This document shows, piece after piece, positions 56,154-64,000 of a stretch of 64,000 nt of DNA. Position 1 is the stretch's first letter, and each line of letters begins with the position of its first letter. Below the pieces are notes generated by a model. That model was not told where the DNA came from. It did no database searches and saw nothing but the letters and a program-made list of their open reading frames with translations. Location: positions 7,750,001 through 7,814,000 of the forward strand of contig NZ_CP107928.1 in the NCBI RefSeq assembly GCF_036030735.1. Reading direction: 5' to 3'. The stretch is from Streptomyces sp. NBC_00425 (lineage in GTDB: Bacteria; Actinomycetota; Actinomycetes; Streptomycetales; Streptomycetaceae). The position numbers were made by a program, and so were the translations under genes.

Positions 56154-57959
56154 ATGACTGAGTATGGCCGGGGCCCCGGCTCCGAACCGTGGCATCCGGA
56201 GGACCCGTTGTACGGGGACGGCGGATGGGAAGGGCAGCAGGCCCACCCGGGTCATCAGCCTGCCTACGGCGGCCAGCAGCAGCAACACCACTACCCGCAG
56301 GGTCAGCAGCCACAGGGTCAGCAGCAGCCGCAGCAGCAGGGGTACGGCGACTGGGGCCAGGGGCACGCGCAGCAGTACGACCCGCAGTACCAGGGCTACG
56401 ACCAGCAGCAGTACATGGGCCAGGAGCAGCAGCAGTACGCCCAGCAGAACCAGCAGCCCTACCACCAGGGGTACCAGGAGGGCGGCTGGGACGGCACGGG
56501 CACCCATGCCCACGTCCCGTACGCGGCCGATCCCGGCGACCCCTACGGTCAGCAGGCCGCGGCCTACGGCGCCCAGCAGCCCGACTTCTACGGCACCCCG
56601 GACGCGTATCCGCCGCCGGAGCCGCCCAACCGGCGGCAGTCGGCGCCGGAGCCCGAACCGGAGGCGGCGGCCGCGCCGGAACCGGAGCCGGGGCAGAAGA
56701 CCGACTGGGATCCCGGTCCCGACCAGGGCGAGCACGCGTTCTTCGCGGGTGGCGGGGGCCAGGACGACGAGGGCGAGGACGAGGACGACGGCGACGAGCC
56801 GGAGGGGCGCGGCGAGCGGCGGGGACGCGGCGGGAAAGGCGCCAAGGGCGGCAAGGGTTCCAAAGGGGCCGAAGGCAAGAAGAGCCGTAACGGCACCGCG
56901 TGCCTGATCGTCGTCCTGGTGTTCACCGGCGGTCTCGGCGGAGTGGGCTACTTCGGCTACCAGTTCTACCAGAATCGTTACGGCGCGGCCCCGGACTTCG
57001 CGGGCGACGGCTCCGGCACGGCGGTGACCGTCGAGATTCCCAAAGGCGCGGGCGGATATGACATCGGCCGCATTCTGAAGGCGGCCGGCGTCGTCGAGAG
57101 CGTCGACGCATTCGTCTCGGCGCAGCAAGGAAATCCCAAGGGTAAAACGATTCAGGACGGCGTCTACACGTTGCAGAAACGTATGTCTGCGGCGAGTGCG
57201 GTCGAGCTGCTGCTCAGCCCGAAGAGCCGTAGCAACCTCGTCATCGCCGAGGGGCTGCGCAACTCCAAGGTCTACACCATGATCGACAAGCGTCTCGAAG
57301 TGGCGGCGGGAACCACCGCGGGGGTCGCCAAGAAGTCGTACAAGACGCTCGGCCTGCCCGCCTGGGCGCTCAACCGGCCCGATCTGAAGGACCCGCTGGA
57401 AGGATTCCTCTACCCGTCCAGCTACGCCGTCTCCAAGGGCCAGAAGCCCGATGCCGTCCTGAAGAAGATGGTCGCTCGGGCCGCGGAGAAGTACCAGGAG
57501 TTCGACCTGGACAAGAAGGCCTCCGCCCTGGGCCTCGACGGTCCGTGGCAACTGCTGACCGTGGCGAGCCTGGTGCAGGCGGAGGGCACGAGCCACGACG
57601 ACTTCCGCAAGATGGCCGAGGTGGTCTACAACCGCCTCAAGCCCGGAAACCCCCAGACGTACGGCTCGTTGGAGTTCGACTCCACGTACAACTACGTGAA
57701 GAACCAGAGCAAGATCGACCTGTCCATCGCCGAACTGCGGAATTACGACAACCCGTACAACACCTATCACGAGAAGGGCCTGCCGCCGGGGCCCATCGAC
57801 AATCCCGGCGACGACGCGCTGAAGGGCGCGCTCAACCCGACGCACGACGGCTGGTACTACTTCCTCTCGACGGACGGCAAGAGCAGCAAGTTCACCAAGA
57901 CGCTCGCCGAGCACGAGAAGCTGGTCAACGCGTGGAATGCGAGCAAGGGAAAGAACTGA
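56154..57959 (+). CDS. mltG: Endolytic murein transglycosylase MltG
   Basis: A 601-residue protein. The first 125 residues are Gln/Tyr/Gly/Pro-rich with tracts such as QQQYAQQNQQPYHQG, then an acidic and basic linker (about 190-245), one membrane span (near 248-268) and the YceG/MltG domain. Glu477 in VQAEGTSHDDFRKMAEVVYNRL matches the catalytic Glu. It cuts nascent glycan strands outside the membrane and sets their length. The long disordered cytoplasmic head is far longer than in E. coli and may dock to the elongation machinery. ATG 56154 fits the conserved MTEYGRGPGSE start. Confidence 0.9.
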   Translation: MTEYGRGPGSEPWHPEDPLYGDGGWEGQQAHPGHQPAYGGQQQQHHYPQGQQPQGQQQPQQQGYGDWGQGHAQQYDPQYQGYDQQQYMGQEQQQYAQQNQQPYHQGYQEGGWDGTGTHAHVPYAADPGDPYGQQAAAYGAQQPDFYGTPDAYPPPEPPNRRQSAPEPEPEAAAAPEPEPGQKTDWDPGPDQGEHAFFAGGGGQDDEGEDEDDGDEPEGRGERRGRGGKGAKGGKGSKGAEGKKSRNGTACLIVVLVFTGGLGGVGYFGYQFYQNRYGAAPDFAGDGSGTAVTVEIPKGAGGYDIGRILKAAGVVESVDAFVSAQQGNPKGKTIQDGVYTLQKRMSAASAVELLLSPKSRSNLVIAEGLRNSKVYTMIDKRLEVAAGTTAGVAKKSYKTLGLPAWALNRPDLKDPLEGFLYPSSYAVSKGQKPDAVLKKMVARAAEKYQEFDLDKKASALGLDGPWQLLTVASLVQAEGTSHDDFRKMAEVVYNRLKPGNPQTYGSLEFDSTYNYVKNQSKIDLSIAELRNYDNPYNTYHEKGLPPGPIDNPGDDALKGALNPTHDGWYYFLSTDGKSSKFTKTLAEHEKLVNAWNASKGKN

Positions 57960-58080
57960 CGTCCGTCCGGGTGTGCGCAGAGTTCGACGACAGGACAACG
58001 GCGGGCGTCGGGCGGGTGGTCGGCCGCTCCGCGCCACCTGCCCCGGGCGGTGCGCCGTGAAGGCTCAAGGACTGGTTTCC

Positions 58081-58935
58081 ATGGCAGCAGCAGAAGCAAC
58101 CGACGCCCGCAGGGCCGCCGTCCTCGGCAGCCCCATCGCCCACTCCCTCTCCCCGGCGCTGCACCGCGCCGCGTACGAGGCGCTGGAGCTCACCGGCTGG
58201 ACGTACGACCGCTTCGAGGTGGACGAGGAGGCGCTGCCCGCCTTCGTCGACGCACTCGGCGCGGAGTGGGCCGGACTCTCGCTGACCATGCCGCTGAAGC
58301 GCGCGGTCATCCCGCTGCTCGACGAGATCACCGAGACGGCGGCCTCCGTCGAGGCGGTCAACACCCTCGTCCTCACCGAGGACGGCCGCCGGGTCGGCGA
58401 CAACACCGACATCCCCGGCATGGTCGCGGCGCTGCGCGAGCGCGGCGTCGAACAGGTCGAGTCGGCCGCGATCCTCGGCGCGGGAGCCACCGCGTCCTCG
58501 GCGCTGGCCGCTCTGTCCCGGGTCTGCGCCGGCGAGATCGTCGCCTACGTCCGCAGCGAGGCCCGGGCCGCCGAGATGCGGCAGTGGGGCGCACGGCTCG
58601 ACGTCGACGTGCGGATCGCCGACTGGGCGGACGCCGCCGACGCCCTGCGCTTCCCGCTGGTCGTCGCGACCACCCCGGCCGGGGCCACCGACGCGCTGGC
58701 GGCCTCGGTGCCCGAACGCCCGGCCACCCTCTTCGACGTGCTCTACGACCCGTGGCCGACCGAGCTGGCCGCCCGCTGGTCCATGTTCGGCGGCGCCGTC
58801 GTCAGCGGCCTCGACCTGCTGGTGCACCAGGCGGTGCTCCAGGTGGAGCAGATGACCGGCCGGGCCCCGGCCCCCGTGGAGGCCATGCGCACGGCCGGAG
58901 AACACGCGCTGAGCGCCCGGCGGCAGTCGCCCTGA
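58081..58935 (+). CDS. aroE: Shikimate dehydrogenase
   Basis: A 284-residue NADP-dependent enzyme that reduces 3-dehydroshikimate. The substrate site motif is GSPIAHSLSPALHRAAYEAL, the catalytic Lys is in LTMPLKRAV, and the nucleotide-binding ILGAGATASSAL is a good Rossmann loop. ATG 58081 is chosen; GTG 58057 would add eight residues. It opens the shikimate genes here; a 266-bp gap without a gene precedes aroC. Confidence 0.9.
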   Translation: MAAAEATDARRAAVLGSPIAHSLSPALHRAAYEALELTGWTYDRFEVDEEALPAFVDALGAEWAGLSLTMPLKRAVIPLLDEITETAASVEAVNTLVLTEDGRRVGDNTDIPGMVAALRERGVEQVESAAILGAGATASSALAALSRVCAGEIVAYVRSEARAAEMRQWGARLDVDVRIADWADAADALRFPLVVATTPAGATDALAASVPERPATLFDVLYDPWPTELAARWSMFGGAVVSGLDLLVHQAVLQVEQMTGRAPAPVEAMRTAGEHALSARRQSP

Positions 58936-59201
58936 CCGGCGCTCGGCCCCTCCACGCGGTCCGGGCCGGTGACGCTCCCGCGGCGAGCCGCGCGCCCACG
59001 TCGCCCCTGTCCCGTCCGGAGCGCTCTTCGCCCCCGTGACGCCGTGCCGTCCGGTTGGTGGACCGACGGCCGGGTCCGGTCCCGGGACGTGGGAGGATCG
59101 AAGGCGGCGGGCCAGGGCCGCGCACCCGGTCACGCCGACGACGTACGCGACGTAAGCGCGTGCGCAGAGCAGTACCAGGGCGCGAGCACTGAGGAGCATC
59201 G

Positions 59202-60382
59202 TTGAGCAGGCTGCGTTGGCTGACCGCGGGGGAGTCCCACGGTCCCGCACTTGTCGCGACGCTGGAGGGCCTTCCCGCCGGCGTGCCGATCACCACGGAG
59301 ATGGTCGCCGACCACCTCGCGCGGCGGCGGCTCGGCTATGGGCGCGGTGCGCGTATGAAGTTCGAGCGCGACGAGGTCACCTTCCTCGGCGGTGTCCGGC
59401 ACGGCCTGACCATGGGCTCCCCGGTGGCCGTCATGGTGGGCAACACGGAGTGGCCGAAGTGGGAGCAGGTGATGGCCGCAGACCCGGTCGACCCCGAGAT
59501 CCTCGCCGGCCTGGCCCGCAACGCCCCGCTCACCCGGCCGCGCCCCGGCCACGCCGACCTCGCCGGGATGCAGAAGTACGGCTTCGACGAGGCCCGGCCG
59601 ATCCTCGAGCGCGCCTCCGCCCGGGAGACGGCCGCCCGGGTCGCGCTCGGCGCGGTGGCCCGGTCGTACCTCAAGGAGACGGCCGGCATCGAGATCGTCT
59701 CCCACGTCGTCGAGCTGGCCGCCGCGAAGGCGCCCTACGGTGTGTACCCGACCCCCGCCGACGTCGAGAAGCTGGACGCGGACCCGGTGCGCTGCCTGGA
59801 CGCGGACGCCTCGAAGGCGATGGTCGCGGAGATCGACCAGGCCCACAAGGACGGCGACACCCTCGGCGGGGTCGTCGAGGTGCTGGCGTACGACGTCCCG
59901 GTCGGCCTCGGCTCGCACGTGCACTGGGACCGCCGGCTGGACGCCCGGCTGGCCGCCGCGCTGATGGGCATTCAGGCGATCAAGGGCGTCGAGGTCGGTG
60001 ACGGCTTCGACCTCGCGCGCGTGCCCGGTTCGAAGGCCCACGACGAGATCCTCGCCACCGGCGACGGGATCAGGCGCGCCTCCGGCCGCTCCGGCGGCAC
60101 CGAGGGCGGGCTGACCACCGGCGAGCTGCTGCGCGTGCGCGCGGCGATGAAGCCGATCGCGACCGTGCCGCGGGCCCTGCAGACGGTGGACGTCGCCACG
60201 GGCGAGGCGACGCAGGCGCACCACCAGCGATCCGACGTGTGCGCGGTCCCGGCCGCCGGGATCGTCGCCGAGGCGATGGTCGCGCTGGTGCTGGCGGACG
60301 CGGTGGCGGAGAAGTTCGGCGGTGACAGCGTCACCGAGACCCGCCGCAACGTGCGGTCGTACCTCGACAACCTGCACATCCG

Positions 60383-60386
<4 letters not shown>
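59202..60386 (+). CDS. aroC: Chorismate synthase
   Basis: A 394-residue FMN-dependent enzyme that turns EPSP into chorismate, the branch point for aromatic amino acids and PABA. Conserved blocks: [20 protein letters not shown], the Arg/Gly-rich loop [17 protein letters not shown] and [17 protein letters not shown] 59202 follows GAGGAG; it is the only sensible start. aroK overlaps by ATGA. Confidence 0.96.
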
Positions 60387-61989
<1,603 letters not shown>

Positions 61990-62076
61990 CCCGACGGGAA
62001 GCGCGGCCCCGCACCCCCGGTCCCGCACCCCCGGTCCCGCGCCGCCGGAATCCGCCTGCCGCATCGGGCACTTCCG

Positions 62077-62116
62077 ACCGCCCCCGGCCGTTCACCGAAC
62101 GACGACCGGGGGCGGT
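62077..62116 (+). terminator. Hairpin after aroB
   Basis: ACCGCCCCCGG pairs with CCGGGGGCGGT over 11 bp, with an 18-nt loop. It follows a two-copy 14-bp repeat at 62008-62035. No T run. Confidence 0.6.
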
Positions 62117-62189
62117 ACCGTTCAGTTCCGAAGGGGGCCGCGGCCCCACGACCAGCGCCCATCGCCTGTACGAGACGGAGTGGCACCGG

Positions 62190-63089
62190 ATGCAGCACGC
62201 AGTGGGTTCTCCGCTGCCGCCGCCCCACCAGCCGGGGCACGGTCCGGCCGTCGGCTGGCCGCCGGCCGCACATCACCCGGGCCCGCACCAGCCGGGCAGC
62301 GCACCCCCACCGCAGCCGGGCCGTCTCGGGGCGCCCTCGGGCCCGGTCCCGCCGGCCCCGCACCCGCCGGTGCCGCCCGTGCCGCACCCGCCCGCTCCGC
62401 AGCACGCCCCGGCCCCGCAGCACGCTCCGGCCCCGCCGGGCCCCGACGTCACCGGGCATGTGCCGCTGCCCCCGGGCGGTCCGGTCCCCATGCCCAGCGC
62501 GCCGCCCGCCCCGATCGTCCCCGACCCGGCGGCGACCACGCTCGCGGTGCTGCTGATCGGGCCGGCCGGGGCCGGCAAGACCAGCGTCGCCAAGTTCTGG
62601 GCCGATCACCGCAGGGTGCCGACCGCGCACGTCAGCCTCGACGACGTGCGCGAATGGGTCCGCTCGGGCTTCGCCGACCCGCAGTCCGGGTGGAACGACC
62701 ACTCCGAGGCCCAGTACCGCCTGGCCCGCCGCACCTGCGGCTTCGCCGCGCGCAACTTCCTGGCCAACGGCATCTCGTGCATCCTGGACGACGCGATCTT
62801 CCCCGACCGCCCGGCCGTCGGCCTCGGAGGCTGGAAACGACACGTGGGCCCCGGCCTGCTGCCCGTCGTGCTGCTGCCGGGACTGGAGGTCGTCCTGGAG
62901 CGCAACGCCGAGCGCGCCGGCAACCGCCGCCTCAGCGACGAGGAGGTGGCCCGGATCCACGGCCGCATGGCCGGCTGGTACGGCTCCGGCCTGCCGATCA
63001 TCGACAACTCCCAGCTGGACGTCCCCACCACCGCGAGGGTCCTGGACGACGTCCTGGCGCGGGCGATCGCCAGCCCCCCGAAGTGGTAG
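62190..63089 (+). CDS. P-loop kinase-like protein with Pro/His-rich head
   Basis: A 299-residue protein. Residues 1-110 are Pro, His, Gly and Ala only in large part, including PAPQHAPAPQHAPAP repeats. The rest is an AAA/zeta-toxin-like P-loop domain: Walker A GPAGAGKT with Lys130, LDDVREW as a likely second acidic motif, and ERNAERAGNRRLSDEEVARIH as a lid-like region. It resembles small nucleoside or polynucleotide kinases, but the substrate is unknown. The head is disordered and may bind partners or metal. ATG 62190 is preceded by GAGTGGCACCGG, a weak ribosome binding site. It stands alone between aroB and the peptidase gene. Confidence 0.6.
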   Translation: MQHAVGSPLPPPHQPGHGPAVGWPPAAHHPGPHQPGSAPPPQPGRLGAPSGPVPPAPHPPVPPVPHPPAPQHAPAPQHAPAPPGPDVTGHVPLPPGGPVPMPSAPPAPIVPDPAATTLAVLLIGPAGAGKTSVAKFWADHRRVPTAHVSLDDVREWVRSGFADPQSGWNDHSEAQYRLARRTCGFAARNFLANGISCILDDAIFPDRPAVGLGGWKRHVGPGLLPVVLLPGLEVVLERNAERAGNRRLSDEEVARIHGRMAGWYGSGLPIIDNSQLDVPTTARVLDDVLARAIASPPKW

Positions 63090-63168
63090 CGGACCGGGCC
63101 GAGGACAGCTGAGGGGCCGGCCCGTCCCCCGAACGCCTCTCCAACCGGCGTGATCCGGCCGACGCTCC

Positions 63169-63174
63169 TAGGCT
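63169..63174 (+). promoter_or_regulatory. -10 box TAGGCT, leaderless start for the peptidase gene
   Basis: TAGGCT ends 6 nt before ATG 63181. There is no ribosome binding site, so the mRNA probably begins at the start codon. Confidence 0.42.
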
Positions 63175-63180
63175 CGACTC

Positions 63181-64000
63181 ATGTCAGAGGTCTACGCGTC
63201 CCGCCGAACCCGCCTGCGCGAGCGCTGCAACGCGGCCGGAAGCGCGGCTGCGCTCGTCTCCCGCCCGGCCAACGTGAGGTATCTCGCGGGCGCCGCCCCG
63301 CAGGGCGCCGTCCTGCTGCTCGGCCGGAGCGAGGATCTCCTCGTCTGCTCCGGGCCGCCCGACGACCGCCCGGGCGAGGGCCGGCCGGACGAGTCCCTGC
63401 GGGTCCACAGCCTGCCCCACGCCGGAGGGGATCCGGCGGTCGCCGCCGCCGACCTGCTCACGGCCCAGGGCGGTGACTCCCTGGCGCTCGAGGAGCATCA
63501 CCTGACGATGGTCCGCCACCGCGAGCTGCGCTCCGTGGCGCCCCGACTGCGCCTCGCCGACCTGGGCTGCGCGGTCGAACAGCTCAGAGTGGTGAAGGAC
63601 GAGGAGGAGATCTCCTGTCTGCGGATCGGCGCCGAGATCGCCGACCAGGCGCTGGGGGAGCTGCTGGAGTCGATCCTGGTCGGGCGCACCGAGCGGCACC
63701 TCGCCCTGGAACTGGAGCGGCGACTCGTCGACCACGGCGCCGACGGCCCGGCTTTCACCACCTCCGTCGCCACCGGGCCGAACTCCGGGCGCCGCGGCCA
63801 CCGGCCCACCGACCGGCGCGTCGAGGAGGGCGACTTCCTCTCCGTCTGTCTGGGCGCGGCCTACCGCGGCTACCGCTGCGAGATCGGCCGCACGTTCGTG
63901 ATCGGCACGTCTCCCGCAGACTGGCAGATCGAGCTGTACGACCTCGTCTTCGCCGCTCAGCGGGCCGGACGGGAGGCCCTGGCGCCCGGCGTCGCCTGCC
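63181..64000 (+). CDS. M24 (Xaa-Pro aminopeptidase-like) protein, 3' end outside the window
   Basis: The first 273 codons of an M24 family protein; the frame is open to the window edge. Residues 1-130 form the creatinase-type N-terminal domain (VSRPANVRYLAGA), and the pita-bread domain begins near 140 (KDEEEISCLRIGAEIADQAL). In active members a first Asp and a second Asp eleven residues later bind the metals. Here the same positions are Cys223 (SVCLGAAYRGY) and Glu234 (RCEIGRTF). It may be inactive, or bind metals differently. The gene stands before efp in related genomes, as I recall, but that lies outside the window. Confidence 0.8.
   Translation, partial: MSEVYASRRTRLRERCNAAGSAAALVSRPANVRYLAGAAPQGAVLLLGRSEDLLVCSGPPDDRPGEGRPDESLRVHSLPHAGGDPAVAAADLLTAQGGDSLALEEHHLTMVRHRELRSVAPRLRLADLGCAVEQLRVVKDEEEISCLRIGAEIADQALGELLESILVGRTERHLALELERRLVDHGADGPAFTTSVATGPNSGRRGHRPTDRRVEEGDFLSVCLGAAYRGYRCEIGRTFVIGTSPADWQIELYDLVFAAQRAGREALAPGVAC

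Noticed and set aside
62008..62035. Two copies of a 14-bp repeat after aroB
   Set aside because: Too short and simple (C-rich) to mean more than slippage.

Overview
The window is chromosomal DNA from a Streptomyces. It has very high GC, many GTG and TTG starts, the sporulation gene ssgB, two-gene and three-gene sets overlapping by ATGA or GTGA, and the gene order known from the central core of Streptomyces chromosomes. No phage, transposase, plasmid or CRISPR sequence was seen.

Layout: (1) 1-258, a leftward tRNA operon Gly-Cys-Val. (2) 451-6467, a p-aminobenzoate pair (pabB, class IV aminotransferase), a double GNAT enzyme, a DsbA-like oxidoreductase, small membrane proteins, a CGNR zinc-finger regulator and ssgB. 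(3) 6659-18069, a segment bounded on its inner part by two identical tRNA-Val(CAC) genes. It holds a repeat-rich 1-kb spacer and a sugar-uptake module (solute-binding lipoprotein, two permeases, YesL-like protein, secreted YetA/PcRGLX-like polysaccharide lyase), followed by a large membrane protein and a START-like protein. The module has its own promoter with LacI-type operators and no ATPase gene. It looks like a pectin/rhamnogalacturonan locus placed between duplicated tRNA genes. (4) 18159-20830, a DEDD exonuclease and a coupled pair: a DUF4365 nuclease-like protein and an unknown protein. (5) 20948-31563, thrS, a HIT protein and the phosphatidylinositol mannoside genes pgsA-acyltransferase-pimA, interrupted by a K+ channel, a membrane protein and a degenerate EF-G paralogue. 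The same core order is known in mycobacteria.

(6) 31606-44053, the core block pdxS-pdxT, yebC, ruvC-ruvA-ruvB, yajC-secD-secF-apt-rel: vitamin B6, Holliday-junction resolution, protein export, purine salvage and the stringent response. (7) 44147-52885, DUF349 protein, membrane-anchored cyclophilin, glyoxalase-II-like hydrolase, hisS, VKOR, rarA, rpsD with a long leader, and two small envelope-type proteins. (8) 52885-61989, alaS-ruvX-mltG-aroE then aroC-aroK-aroB, the shikimate run. (9) 62190 to the end, a P-loop protein with a Pro/His-rich head and the first part of an M24 (Xaa-Pro) peptidase homologue whose two metal-binding Asp are replaced.

Themes worth attention: the tRNA-flanked lyase module; six genes with a TANNNT box 6-8 nt before the start codon and no Shine-Dalgarno, which suggests leaderless mRNAs; a seven-codon reading frame ending Pro-Pro-Pro-Arg just before secD; a 278-nt structured leader before rpsD; a likely PdxR-type operator before pdxS; the altered metal site of the terminal peptidase; and the DUF4365 pair.
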